Of a stretch of DNA of 46,397 bases, positions 1 through 8,270 are shown in pieces. Source of the DNA: Erysipelotrichaceae bacterium. GTDB lineage: Bacteria; Bacillota_I; Bacilli_A; Erysipelotrichales; Erysipelotrichaceae. The notes beneath the pieces are model-generated. The model was given only the letters and a program-made list of their open reading frames with translations, had not been told where the DNA came from and ran no database searches. Within the stretch, counting starts at the first letter, position 1, and every line of letters starts with the position of its first letter. The stretch is from assembly GCA_015058875.1 (NCBI GenBank), contig SVBN01000020.1, positions 1-46,397 of the forward strand, given 5' to 3'. Both the position numbers and the translations under genes were made by a program.

Positions 1-396
1 GTCTGGGTGGGTCTGGAATACTTCTGCAATGAAGGCGATCAGCTCTGGTCCATGAGCGATGATGAGTTCGCGCATCTCGGTATCCGGGAGATGATCAAGC
101 TGAATCTGATCGACGGCATTGAAAATGTGCTGGATACCCATGTGGAGCGCGTCAGAAAAGCATATCCCGCATATTTTGATACATATGATGAAATGGATAC
201 GCTGAGAGCATATCTGGATACGATTCCGAATCTGTACTGTGTCGGAAGAAACGGCCAGCACCGCTACAACAACATTGACCATTCCATGTGCACGTCCTTT
301 GAGACGGTAAAGAATATCATCAGCGGTATTACAGACCATTCCAATATCTGGAGCGTCAATACCGAACAGGAATATCATGAAGAGAAAAAGAGTTAA
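1..396 (+). CDS. FAD-dependent oxidoreductase, C-terminal part (5' end outside window)
   Basis: The frame is open from the first base and ends at 396, so only the last ~131 residues are visible. The sequence WVGLEYFCNEGD, the stretch ending RAYLDTIPNLYCVGRNGQHRYNN, and the following DHSMCTSFETVKNI segment resemble the C-terminal FAD-binding end of amine-oxidase or protoporphyrinogen-oxidase-fold flavoproteins. In these, a 'NLYxxGRNGxHRYNNxDHS' stretch closes the FAD site. Such proteins often sit in surface-polysaccharide loci. The stop is 5 bases before the start of the radical SAM gene, so the two are probably co-transcribed. Substrate cannot be told. The family call rests on memory of the motif, without the N-terminal dinucleotide-binding fold in view. 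Confidence 0.6.
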   Translation, partial: VWVGLEYFCNEGDQLWSMSDDEFAHLGIREMIKLNLIDGIENVLDTHVERVRKAYPAYFDTYDEMDTLRAYLDTIPNLYCVGRNGQHRYNNIDHSMCTSFETVKNIISGITDHSNIWSVNTEQEYHEEKKS

Positions 397-401
397 CAGA
401 C

Positions 402-1400
402 ATGCCGATATCAATCAATAACTTTATGGGGAAGTTCGGCTGGAATGCCAGGAAGTATTTCCCGAATCTTGCCAGCAATTCCTATCTGAAGCTGCAGTTT
501 GTGACAAGACACAAAGTGCAGGAACAGTACTGCGATTACTTTATCAATGAAGCGGAAGCACCGATGCCGCATGTGGTGAATATTGAAACGATCAACCGCT
601 GCAATTCGACCTGTTCCTTCTGTACGGCCAATATCCATGATGAAAAGCGTCCGCTGAAGAAGATAGATGATCAGCTGTATTACTCCATCATTGACCAGCT
701 TGCGGACTGGGGCTACCGGGGACATCTGACACTGTACGGAAACAATGAACCGCTGCTTGATACAAGGCTGACGGAGTTCCATAAATATGCAAGAGAAAAG
801 CTCCCGGAAAGCTTTATCTTCATGTCCACCAACGGACTGATCCTGACACTGGATAAGATCAGGGAACTGCAGCCGTATCTGAATCAGCTGATTATCAACA
901 ACTATTCCATGGAAATGAAGCTCCATGACAATATTCAGGAAATCTATGATTATGTCAGCACCCATCCGGAAGAGTTCAAAGATCTGGATATTCAGATCCA
1001 GATGCGCTATCTGAAGGAAGTCCTGACAAACCGTGCCGGCAGTGCACCGAATAAAAAAGCAACGGAAAAAGTGATCAAGGAAACCTGCCTTCTGCCGTTT
1101 ACCGATGCCTGGATCATGCCCAATGGAAAGGTTGGGTTATGCTGCTGCGACAACTTTGAAACGACGGATTTCGGCGATCTGAGCACCACGCCGCTGAGAG
1201 AAATCTGGAATTCGGAGAAGATGCAGAATATGCGCAGAACCATTGCGGCAGGCAGACAGAATTATCCGTTCTGCCGACACTGCGACTTTATCGACGCGGG
1301 CTTCCGCATGCAGGTTGTCAAGAATGTGCTCAGAGGGGACATTGAAGCAGCCCACAGAACCGGCGGCGAAGAAAAGAACAAACGCAGCGCCAGAAAATAG
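402..1400 (+). CDS. Radical SAM / SPASM-domain protein
   Basis: 332 residues. The radical SAM cluster motif CNSTCSFC gives cysteines 67, 71 and 74 (CxxxCxxC), which bind the [4Fe-4S] cluster that cleaves S-adenosylmethionine. GNNEPLL and the STNG strand fit the TIM barrel that follows. A C-terminal SPASM-type region starts near C229, with CCCDN and later a CRHC pair; these cysteines would bind one or two auxiliary clusters. SPASM enzymes modify peptides, or act as dehydrogenases or sugar-processing enzymes, and nothing here fixes the substrate. No small precursor-peptide gene is seen next to it. It lies 5 bases after the flavoprotein gene and is followed by a terminator-like hairpin. Confidence 0.85.
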   Translation: MPISINNFMGKFGWNARKYFPNLASNSYLKLQFVTRHKVQEQYCDYFINEAEAPMPHVVNIETINRCNSTCSFCTANIHDEKRPLKKIDDQLYYSIIDQLADWGYRGHLTLYGNNEPLLDTRLTEFHKYAREKLPESFIFMSTNGLILTLDKIRELQPYLNQLIINNYSMEMKLHDNIQEIYDYVSTHPEEFKDLDIQIQMRYLKEVLTNRAGSAPNKKATEKVIKETCLLPFTDAWIMPNGKVGLCCCDNFETTDFGDLSTTPLREIWNSEKMQNMRRTIAAGRQNYPFCRHCDFIDAGFRMQVVKNVLRGDIEAAHRTGGEEKNKRSARK

Positions 1401-1404
1401 CAGA

Positions 1405-1436
1405 CAGTGAGGAGCACGGACTTCTCACTGTTTTAT
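1405..1436 (+). terminator. Rho-independent terminator after the radical SAM gene
   Basis: Arms CAGTGAG (1405-1411) and CTCACTG (1424-1430) pair perfectly over 7 bp and are followed directly by TTTTATCTTT. The hairpin starts 4 bases after the stop codon. The rest of 1437-1620 shows no gene. Confidence 0.65.
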
Positions 1437-1623
1437 CTTTGCGAAAACTCAGTGCTCAGCCGCAATGAAAGATGTGATATTGAACGGTAAAGACAGCTGA
1501 ATCCGACAGCATGAAAAAGATCTGAAAGAAACATCGATGCAGATTTCACAGGTAAAATGAGACATATTGATCAAAATGTCCGTTGGGAAGTACCCTGTAC
1601 ATGAGATATGCTCCGGAACTGCG

Positions 1624-1629
1624 TATAAT
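1624..1629 (+). promoter_or_regulatory. Possible -10 element for the glycosyltransferase gene
   Basis: A TATAAT lies 40 bases before the ATG at 1670. No good -35 hexamer is found 16-18 bases upstream, so this is a weak call. Confidence 0.3.
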
Positions 1630-1669
1630 AATCTGCGGGTACTGACAATACTGAAAAAGGAGAGAGCTT

Positions 1670-3103
1670 ATGAAGGTCTGCCTTCTGAATGATTCGTTTC
1701 CGCCGGTGATTGACGGCGTCGCGAATGCGGTTCTGAATTATGCGGAAAATCTGAATGAGATGAATGATACGGATGTGATTGTCGGAACACCGTTTTATCC
1801 GGAAGGAAACTATGACACCTATCCGTTCCGCGTGATCCCTTATGACAGTCTGGACACATCTTTCCTGACCGGAGGGTATCGTGCCGGAATGCCGTTCCCG
1901 GTAAGACAGATCAGTGAGATGGCTTCATTCCAGCCTGATATCATTCATACGCACTGCCCGATCTCTTCGTGCTTTGTCGCAAGATCGTTGCGTGACATCA
2001 CGGATGCGCCTGTGGTGCTGACTTATCATACAAAATATGACATTGATATCCGCAATACGGTTCCGACCCGCCTTGCACAGGATGAAAGCATCCGTGCACT
2101 TGTAAATAATGTATCTGCATGCGACGAAGTCTGGACCGTGAGTGCAGGAGCAGGTGAAAACCTCAGATCTCTGGGATATGAAGGGGAATATAAAATTGTT
2201 GTCAACGGAGTGGATTTTCCGAAGGGCAGGGTACCGGATGAAATCGTCCGTGAGACAGTAAAAGAATATGATCTTCCTTCAGACCTCCCGGTGTTTCTGT
2301 TTACCGGAAGACTGATGAAATATAAAGGTCTCCCGATGCTGGTGGATGCACTGCGCATGCTTGCGGAAAAAGAAGACTTCCGCATGGTAATGATCGGACA
2401 GGGCAATGATTCCGGAGAACTGAAACAGATGATCCGGGATAAAGGCCTGAGATATGATGAAACGGATGAAAACGGAATCATCTCCTCGCACGAGGGGGTT
2501 GAAAAAGGAAAGATCATATTTACCGGACCGGTCTGGGACCGGGCGGCGCTCAGGGCATGGAACTGCCGTGCGGATCTGTTCGTTTTTCCTTCCGTATTTG
2601 ATACCAACGGACTGGTGGTGAGAGAGGCGGCAGCCTGCTCGCTGGCCAGCGTGCTGATCAGAGGCTCGTGTGCGGCGGAGGGGATTACGGACGGACGGAA
2701 CGGATATCTGATCGAAGAATCCGCGGATGCACTGGCGGAAATGCTGGAATACGCATGCCGTCACAGAAGCGAACTGAAGCAGACGGGAGAACACGCATCA
2801 GATGAAATCTATCTGTCCTGGCAGGATGCTGTCGCATATGCCCGGAAGCTTTACGGAGAACTTCTGGAAAAGAAAGAATGCGGCTGCCTGACAGGAAAGA
2901 AGCGGATGGCGGATGATCCGCTGTTTGAAATGACTGCCGAAGCCGCAATGAAATATGCGCAGATCAGCGAAACGGATTTTCCCTATCTGGAAGGCATGCT
3001 GGATAACCTGGCAGAGTTTCATCAGAAGCGCAGAGAGAAAATTGTCTCCGAACTGAAAGAAAGCCGGAAGGAATTGGAACGATATCTGCGATTGCTCAGA
3101 TAA
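1670..3103 (+). CDS. Glycosyltransferase family 4 protein (GT-B fold)
   Basis: 477 residues, starting behind a good AAGGAGAG site. The N-terminus (MKVCLLNDSFPPVIDGVANAV) has the glycine-rich loop typical of GT4 enzymes that act on diacylglycerol or phosphatidylinositol. TFGLVVxEA-type donor-site residues appear as DTNGLVVREAAA, and FTGRLMKYKG marks the start of the C-terminal Rossmann lobe. The likely reaction is retaining sugar transfer from a nucleotide sugar to a lipid or glycan at the inner membrane face. The last ~90 residues, after the GT4 core, form an acidic/basic helical tail (HQKRREKIVSELKESRKELE) that is probably coiled coil and not part of the usual fold. It is preceded by its own intergenic region, so it is likely a separate transcription unit. 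Confidence 0.85.
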   Translation: MKVCLLNDSFPPVIDGVANAVLNYAENLNEMNDTDVIVGTPFYPEGNYDTYPFRVIPYDSLDTSFLTGGYRAGMPFPVRQISEMASFQPDIIHTHCPISSCFVARSLRDITDAPVVLTYHTKYDIDIRNTVPTRLAQDESIRALVNNVSACDEVWTVSAGAGENLRSLGYEGEYKIVVNGVDFPKGRVPDEIVRETVKEYDLPSDLPVFLFTGRLMKYKGLPMLVDALRMLAEKEDFRMVMIGQGNDSGELKQMIRDKGLRYDETDENGIISSHEGVEKGKIIFTGPVWDRAALRAWNCRADLFVFPSVFDTNGLVVREAAACSLASVLIRGSCAAEGITDGRNGYLIEESADALAEMLEYACRHRSELKQTGEHASDEIYLSWQDAVAYARKLYGELLEKKECGCLTGKKRMADDPLFEMTAEAAMKYAQISETDFPYLEGMLDNLAEFHQKRREKIVSELKESRKELERYLRLLR

Positions 3104-3131
3104 TATGCTTTATAAAACAGATGGCTGAAGG

Positions 3132-3187
3132 ATCCCGTCAATGCAGATGCACGGTATAAAAAAACCGTATATCCGCAGGGACGGGAT
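3132..3187 (+). repeat. Nested inverted repeat, possible weak terminator
   Basis: ATCCCGTC (3132-3139) pairs with GACGGGAT (3180-3187). Inside it, ACGGT and ACCGT flank an A-rich loop. The T-tract that follows is interrupted (TTATATAT), so termination after the glycosyltransferase gene is possible but weak. Confidence 0.4.
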
Positions 3188-3275
3188 TTATATATGGAAA
3201 GAAAAACAGGAGGTTTTTTCTGGAAATGTCATGCAGATCTGCCATCTGACCTGAAAAATGCATGTGCCGGACAGG

Positions 3276-3293
3276 AATGAAAAAATTTTCATT
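3276..3293. promoter_or_regulatory. Upstream dyad, possible operator 1 of the peptide-transport promoter
   Basis: AATGAAAA-AA-TTTTCATT is a perfect 8-bp inverted repeat around 2 bases. Its half-site AATGAAA/TTTCATT recurs in the dyad at 3455-3487, closer to the promoter. The regulator is unknown. Confidence 0.35.
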
Positions 3294-3454
3294 GATATAA
3301 GCATCCGTCTGAAGATAAAATGTTTTATCTCTGACAGCATAAATAAGAGAAAATCAGCTTTAAATCAATACAGATGTACGCAGGCGTATCTGAAAATATA
3401 ATTACCGGTAATGATTTCAGTGAATCTGAATATCAGGTGAATGAATATGAATGA

Positions 3455-3487
3455 AAAATGAAAGAAATGTCATGGAAATTTCATTTT
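3455..3487. promoter_or_regulatory. Promoter-proximal dyad, possible operator 2
   Basis: AAAATGAAA (3455-3463) and TTTCATTTT (3479-3487) form perfect 9-bp arms separated by 15 bases. The dyad ends 37 bases before the -35 hexamer, a position that would suit an activator or an upstream repressor site. Confidence 0.4.
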
Positions 3488-3524
3488 CCGGAGAAAATTG
3501 AGTGAAAAAGATTACATAAAGGGT

Positions 3525-3553
3525 TTGACATGTTTTTACACGGTTTGTATAAT
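3525..3553 (+). promoter_or_regulatory. Consensus sigma-70/SigA promoter of the binding-protein gene
   Basis: TTGACA (3525-3530), exactly 17 bases, then TATAAT (3548-3553). Both hexamers match consensus and the spacer is optimal. The expected start of transcription is near 3560, giving a leader of only ~23 bases with AAGGAGG (3566-3572). Confidence 0.85.
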
Positions 3554-3582
3554 GCCGTCATACCCAAGGAGGAAAGGAATCT

Positions 3583-5295
3583 ATGAAGAAGTATTTAGGT
3601 TACTTACTGTCCGGTGTTATGGCATTAAGCCTGGCCGGCTGCTCTGGAGGCGGCGGTGATTCTGCAGCAACACCGACACCTGCAAGCGGCGGCAGCACTG
3701 AGACTGCTGCACCTGCGGCATCAACAGAAGGATCTTCCATGACTGTTGCGATCGCAATGCAGTTCGACACACTTGACCCGGCGTTAAGTACTACAGTTTA
3801 CAACGGATATGTCATCAACTCCATTTACAGCGGCATGCTGCGTCTGGGCGATGACGATCTCCCGCATCCGGATCTCTGCACAGACTATGAAATTTCTGAC
3901 GACGGTCTGCAGTGGACGTTCCATCTGAGAGATGACATCACATTCAGTGACGGTACTCCGATCACAGCTGAAAACTTCGTATTCTCTGTACTGCGTGCTC
4001 TGTCCTATGGTGCAGAAAATGCATTCCGTACATCCAGCATATGCGACTATATCGTCGGTGCTGAAGAATACCGTGCAAACGCTGTAGAAGTCGGCGCAAG
4101 CTTCGACTGCCTGACAGAAGATCACAGCAATGTCGGTGTAGAAGCTGTTGATGATCATACAGTTGTTTACACACTGAACACACCTGTTCCGTTCTTCGAC
4201 ATCAACATGTCCGGCGGCGGTGTCTGGTCACCTCTGCCTCTTGATACACCTCAGCATGACTCCGTATGGTCCATCACACCCGGTTATGCAACAAACGGTG
4301 CTTACAACCTCGCATCCATCGATCTGAACGACGCTGCGGTTGTACAGAAGAACCCGACATACTGGAATGCAGACGCTGTCAAGATGGAAGAAATCGTATG
4401 GCAGGTTGTTACAGACCCGAATGCTCAGCTGGCTCAGTTTGAATCAGGCGACATCGACGTTGCTCTGAGCGTACCGACAGAAGCAGTTGCGAAGTACCTC
4501 GACACAGAAAACCTCTGGAGCCTGATGTATCCTTCCTGCTACTCCCTGTGCGTTAACTCCGGTCCGAACGGCCCTGACTATCTGAAGAACAAGAACGTTC
4601 GTAAGGCTCTCTATATCGCGATCGATAAGGAAGCTATCGTCAACGTTATCGGCAACACTGATCTGTACCCGCTCCTCAACGGCTATGTACCGTTCGGTCT
4701 GCCGGGAGCTGACGGCGACTTCCGTACAGAAAGAGATGCTGATGGATATGAACTCCATTATGATCCGGAAGAAGCAGTCAGACTGCTGAATGAAGAAGGC
4801 TACGACGAGAACAACAAACTGCACATCACTTACAAGTACTCCAAGAACAGCTTCCATGAAGATGTTGCTACAGTACTGCAGAGCCAGTGGGGCGCTCTGG
4901 GCTGCGTCGATGTAGACTTCGATGCTACAGAAGGCAACGTTTACTACAGCCAGATCGACGAAGGCGATATCGAAATCGGCCGTTACGGACTCCAGACATC
5001 GGATTCCCCGATGACAATGCTGAAGAACTGGACAACAGGCAACCTCGTTACTCCGCTGCTGAACGAAACAGAAGGTGCTATCTATGATCAGATGATCAAC
5101 GATGCATGGGCAGTAGCTGCTGATCCTGCTGCATTCGCTCAGAAGCTGCACGAAGCTGAAGATTACCTGGTTCAGGAAGAAGTACTGCAGTTCCCGCTGT
5201 TCCAGTTTGCACAGGCTGCTCTGAAACAGTCCAACCTGCATGATGCGAAGTTCCACATCACAACATTTGACTTCCTGAGCTGCTATAAGGACTAA
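3583..5295 (+). CDS. oppA: Peptide/solute ABC transporter substrate-binding lipoprotein (SBP family 5)
   Basis: 570 residues. The N-terminus is a lipoprotein signal peptide with lipobox LAGC; the cysteine would be lipidated, anchoring the protein outside the membrane. A flexible Gly/Ser/Thr/Ala/Pro linker follows (residues ~22-50). The family-5 fold begins at VAIAMQFDTLDPA, with the typical WTFHLRDDITFSDGTPITAENF block near residue 110. It captures oligopeptides, or another family-5 ligand such as nickel-chelate, and delivers them to the permease pair downstream. Codon use is strongly skewed (GCT, ACA, GTT, TAC, AAC) compared with neighbours, which together with the consensus promoter and AAGGAGG site points to very high expression. 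A hairpin follows the stop, as expected where binding protein is made in excess over permease. Confidence 0.92.
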   Translation: MKKYLGYLLSGVMALSLAGCSGGGGDSAATPTPASGGSTETAAPAASTEGSSMTVAIAMQFDTLDPALSTTVYNGYVINSIYSGMLRLGDDDLPHPDLCTDYEISDDGLQWTFHLRDDITFSDGTPITAENFVFSVLRALSYGAENAFRTSSICDYIVGAEEYRANAVEVGASFDCLTEDHSNVGVEAVDDHTVVYTLNTPVPFFDINMSGGGVWSPLPLDTPQHDSVWSITPGYATNGAYNLASIDLNDAAVVQKNPTYWNADAVKMEEIVWQVVTDPNAQLAQFESGDIDVALSVPTEAVAKYLDTENLWSLMYPSCYSLCVNSGPNGPDYLKNKNVRKALYIAIDKEAIVNVIGNTDLYPLLNGYVPFGLPGADGDFRTERDADGYELHYDPEEAVRLLNEEGYDENNKLHITYKYSKNSFHEDVATVLQSQWGALGCVDVDFDATEGNVYYSQIDEGDIEIGRYGLQTSDSPMTMLKNWTTGNLVTPLLNETEGAIYDQMINDAWAVAADPAAFAQKLHEAEDYLVQEEVLQFPLFQFAQAALKQSNLHDAKFHITTFDFLSCYKD

Positions 5296-5335
5296 GTCCG
5301 GCAAATCAGTCAAAGACAGTTAAATAATGCTTCAT

Positions 5336-5370
5336 ATTGAGAGGACGTCCTCCGGGACGCTCCTCTCGAT
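5336..5370 (+). terminator. Strong hairpin after the binding-protein gene (attenuating terminator or 3' stabiliser)
   Basis: ATTGAGAGGA (5336-5345) pairs with TCCTCTCGAT (5361-5370) with one G-U. An inner CGTCC/GGGACG-type stem closes on a 3-base loop. The following T-run is weak (GTTTGTT), so read-through into the permease genes is likely. Confidence 0.65.
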
Positions 5371-5375
5371 GTTTG

Positions 5376-5460
5376 TTAAGAGCAGATCAATCCGGAAGCA
5401 CTTGAATTCAGTGTTTCCGTACTGTAAAGTACAGATACCCGGAATGTGATAAGCTCTTAA
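5376..5460 (+). ncRNA. Candidate structured RNA between the binding-protein and permease genes
   Basis: An outer helix TTAAGAGC (5376-5383) / GCTCTTAA (5453-5460) encloses two hairpins. The first is CGGAAGCAC (5393-5401) with GTGTTTCCG (5411-5419), 9 bp with one G-U. The second is CTGTA (5422-5426) with TACAG (5430-5434). This is a three-way-junction-like fold read by eye, not a recognised riboswitch class. It would lie in the leader of the permease/ATPase message. Confidence 0.4.
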
Positions 5461-5551
5461 GAATCAGCGAAGTTTCATTCTGCAGTAAAAAAAGGATACC
5501 GGGATGGGAGAACAGCAGCGGTATCTGACAGATTCAGAAGGAGGATGGCAT

Positions 5552-6472
5552 ATGCTTAAGTATATAGGAAAGCGTCTGGCGCTCGGTATAGTAACGCTGT
5601 TTGCGCTGATGACGATCACTTTTTTCCTGATGCATATGATTCCCGGTTCGCCGTTTGCCGGTGAACTGCAGGGATTGTCTGCAGCCGCAAAAGAACAGAT
5701 TATTCAGGCTTACCAGCTGGATAAGCCGATCATTGTTCAGTACGGAACATATCTGAAGAACTTCTTCAGCGGACAGCTGGGTACTTCTACTGCCCGTAAA
5801 GGCGTTCCGATCACAATGATTATCGCGAATGGTCTGCCCTACACTGCAAAAGTCGGACTTTCCGCATTCTGTACGGCAATGGTGATCGGTATCTTCCTCG
5901 GTGCGGTATCCGCTTTCTCCAAGAAAAAGTGGATCCAGGGCCTGGCGGCATTCATCGCTACCATCGGCGTCAGTGTTCCGAGCTTCCTGTTCGCACTGTT
6001 CCTGATGTATTCCCTGGGCGTAAATCTGAAGCTTCTGCCGATCATGGGTCTGAAATCCTGGAAGCACTTCATTATGCCTTCCCTGGCTCTGGCACTTTCT
6101 CCGGTCGCGATGATTTCCCGACTGACACGAAGCAGCCTGAGTGAAGAACTGAGACAGGATTATATGATTCTTGCCCTCAGCAAAGGTACTTCCTACCGGT
6201 CGGCGATCTGGAAGCATGCCCTGAAGAATGCGATTATCCCGGTTGTTACCTATGCCGGACCGCTTCTGGCGTCCCTGCTGACAGGTTCATTCGTTATTGA
6301 ATCGATGTTTACGATTCCCGGAATCGGATCGGAATTCGTTGCAAGTGTTTCCGGGCGTGACTATCCGCTGATTATGGCGCTGACAGTTCTTTACGGATCC
6401 CTGGTTATCATTGCGAATATCCTGACGGATATCGTCAGCGCAATGATTGACCCGAGAATCCGTCTGAAGTAA
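5552..6472 (+). CDS. oppB: Peptide ABC transporter permease, OppB type
   Basis: 306 residues from the ATG at 5552, chosen over an upstream in-frame ATG at 5504 because AAGGAGG lies just before it and MLKYIGKRL is the usual OppB opening. There are about six membrane helices. The first carries the family pattern LMTITFFLMHMIPGSPF. The coupling-loop (EAA) region SLSEELRQDYMILALSKGTS, which contacts the ATPases, is intact. It forms the inner-membrane channel with the OppC-type protein 12 bases downstream. Confidence 0.92.
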   Translation: MLKYIGKRLALGIVTLFALMTITFFLMHMIPGSPFAGELQGLSAAAKEQIIQAYQLDKPIIVQYGTYLKNFFSGQLGTSTARKGVPITMIIANGLPYTAKVGLSAFCTAMVIGIFLGAVSAFSKKKWIQGLAAFIATIGVSVPSFLFALFLMYSLGVNLKLLPIMGLKSWKHFIMPSLALALSPVAMISRLTRSSLSEELRQDYMILALSKGTSYRSAIWKHALKNAIIPVVTYAGPLLASLLTGSFVIESMFTIPGIGSEFVASVSGRDYPLIMALTVLYGSLVIIANILTDIVSAMIDPRIRLK

Positions 6473-6484
6473 GGAGGCAGGCAT

Positions 6485-7438
6485 ATGAGTGAACTGGTTG
6501 AAAATGTAAGAAAAGATTTTGCGGATCTTCCTGCAAACGCTTTTGAAAAGCTTCCTGACGACGAAAAGAACAATGAGTTTATCGCAATGAAATCACGTTC
6601 CTATTTCCAGGATGTGTGGTTTCAGTACAAAAAGAACAAGCTGGCAATGGTCAGTCTGGTCTTCATAATCATCATGGTTCTGATGGCGATCTTCATGCCG
6701 ATGTTCTCCAGATACAGCTATGATGCACAGGATCTGGCGAATCCGAATATGATGCCTTCCGCACTGCACTGGTTCGGAACCGACAAGTTCGGAAGAGATA
6801 TCTTCATCCGTGTTATGTACGGCGCCCGCATTTCCCTCTCAGTAGGATTTGCGGCAGCTGCCATCAATCTTGTAATCGGTATTATCTGGGGCGGCATGTG
6901 CGGTTATATCGGCGGCAGATTCGATATGATCCTGATGCGTATCGTTGACATTATCTATTCCGTGCCGACCCTGCTGTATGTCATTCTGATCATGCTGATA
7001 TTCGGCTCGAATATGTTCTCGGTGCTTCTGGCAATCTGCATTTCTTCCTGGATCGGTCTTGCCAGACAGGTCCGTGCCCAGGTTATGGCCCAGAAAGAAC
7101 AGGAATATGCGCTCGCCGCAAGAGTCATCGGCGCGTCCGATATGAGAATCCTGTTCCGTCACCTCGTGAAAAACTCCATCGGTCCGATCATTGTCAATAC
7201 GACGCTGATGGTACCGAGCGCAATCTTTACCGAAGCATTCCTCTCATTCGTCGGTATCGGTATCAGTATTCCGATGGCTTCCTGGGGAACCATGGCGAAT
7301 GATGCGAAGAACATGCTGTTCTCACAGCCGCTGCAGATGGTATGGCCGGTATCGGCGATCTGTCTGACCATGCTGGCACTGAACTTTATCGGTGACGGCC
7401 TGAACCAGGCACTTGACCCGAAGAAGCGTTCGCGCTGA
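6485..7438 (+). CDS. oppC: Peptide ABC transporter permease, OppC type
   Basis: 317 residues with a ~50-residue cytosolic N-terminus, then a first membrane helix (LAMVSLVFIIIMVLMAIFMP) and the family motif HWFGTDKFGRDIFIRVMYGA. The EAA loop reads QEYALAARVIGASDMRILFRH. It pairs with the OppB-type permease. An AAGGAGG lies before the ATG, and the gene ends 1 base before the next ATG (TGATATG), so translation is probably coupled to the extra ATPase gene. Confidence 0.92.
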   Translation: MSELVENVRKDFADLPANAFEKLPDDEKNNEFIAMKSRSYFQDVWFQYKKNKLAMVSLVFIIIMVLMAIFMPMFSRYSYDAQDLANPNMMPSALHWFGTDKFGRDIFIRVMYGARISLSVGFAAAAINLVIGIIWGGMCGYIGGRFDMILMRIVDIIYSVPTLLYVILIMLIFGSNMFSVLLAICISSWIGLARQVRAQVMAQKEQEYALAARVIGASDMRILFRHLVKNSIGPIIVNTTLMVPSAIFTEAFLSFVGIGISIPMASWGTMANDAKNMLFSQPLQMVWPVSAICLTMLALNFIGDGLNQALDPKKRSR

Positions 7439-7439
7439 T

Positions 7440-8213
7440 ATGGGTCTTCTGACAGTCAGGGGATTAACCCTGCACAGCGAGAAGGATGATCAGAAGCAGC
7501 TGCTGCTGAATCATGTTTCTCTCAGCATTCAGCCGGGAGAATGGATTGCACTGATCGGTCCTTCCGGATGCGGCAAGAGCACATTGATGAATGCGATTCT
7601 GGGATTTCTGCAGAAAGATGTATATCTGGATGAAGGCGATATCGCATACGGTGATATCGTCATGACGCCGAAGCATATCGGTCCGGAACTGATTGACAAC
7701 GATCCGTTCGAACAGGTACGCGGCTCCCGTATGACCTGTGTCATGCAGAGCATCGAAAAATCCTTCGATCAGATACAGAAAACCGGAAAGCAGGTGGAAG
7801 AAGTATTCCGGGACGAGCAGAAACGCTCCGTGAGAAAAGAAAAAGCGATGGAACTTCTGGAAACGGTCGGAGTCAATGATCCGAAGAAAGCCTTCAGAAG
7901 CTATCCGATGCAGCTGTCTCCGGGGACACTGCAGAAAATCATGATCGGGATGGCAACTGCCCGGGGACCGGAACTCGTACTTCTCGACGAACCGTTCTCG
8001 GCACTGGATCAGCTGTCCGTACAGCATATGGTACAGCTGCTGAAAAAGACGCGTGAAACATATGGAACTGCCGGCCTGATGGCAACCCATTCATTTGATG
8101 AAGCCGTGCTTATGTGTGACCAATGCTGCTTCATGAGAGACGGAGGTCTCAGCCGTCTGTACCCGATATCTTCTCTTACGGAAGAGGATATGAGAGTACT
8201 GACTGAGGTCTGA
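7440..8213 (+). CDS. Additional ABC transporter ATP-binding protein with altered signature motif
   Basis: 257 residues. The start at 7440 follows the permease stop by one base. Walker A is GPSGCGKST, the Q-loop lies in VMQS, Walker B is ELVLLDEP with a D-loop SALD, and the switch histidine is in MATHSFDEA. The ABC signature reads LSPGT where LSGGQ is normal. It lacks the C-terminal oligopeptide-type (CPF..RC) extension present in the two ATPases that follow. It may act as a third nucleotide-binding subunit, replace one of the pair under some conditions, or belong to another permease. Its location between permeases and OppD/OppF suggests a role in this importer. Confidence 0.8.
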   Translation: MGLLTVRGLTLHSEKDDQKQLLLNHVSLSIQPGEWIALIGPSGCGKSTLMNAILGFLQKDVYLDEGDIAYGDIVMTPKHIGPELIDNDPFEQVRGSRMTCVMQSIEKSFDQIQKTGKQVEEVFRDEQKRSVRKEKAMELLETVGVNDPKKAFRSYPMQLSPGTLQKIMIGMATARGPELVLLDEPFSALDQLSVQHMVQLLKKTRETYGTAGLMATHSFDEAVLMCDQCCFMRDGGLSRLYPISSLTEEDMRVLTEV

Positions 8214-8270
8214 CATACATTAGATTCAAAAGAGAGTTTCTCTGTCAACAGAAAGAGAAAGGTGGAAGTG

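Larger units (their letters stand above)
3104..3582. other. 479-base non-coding region upstream of the binding-protein gene
   Basis: No coding frame is supported here. The region holds an inverted repeat soon after the glycosyltransferase gene, two dyads sharing the half-site AATGAAA/TTTCATT, and a full consensus promoter, each listed separately. Base composition is clearly more AT-rich than the flanking genes. Confidence 0.7.

Noticed and set aside
1401-1669. A small gene or RNA between the radical SAM and glycosyltransferase genes
   Set aside because: No frame with a ribosome site and no convincing fold beyond the terminator hairpin was found; a precursor peptide for the radical SAM enzyme was looked for and not seen.
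3132-3187. Riboswitch or T-box in the region after the glycosyltransferase gene
   Set aside because: Only one nested inverted repeat is seen; no T-box sequence, antiterminator or known aptamer motif was recognised, and the strong promoter lies downstream of it.
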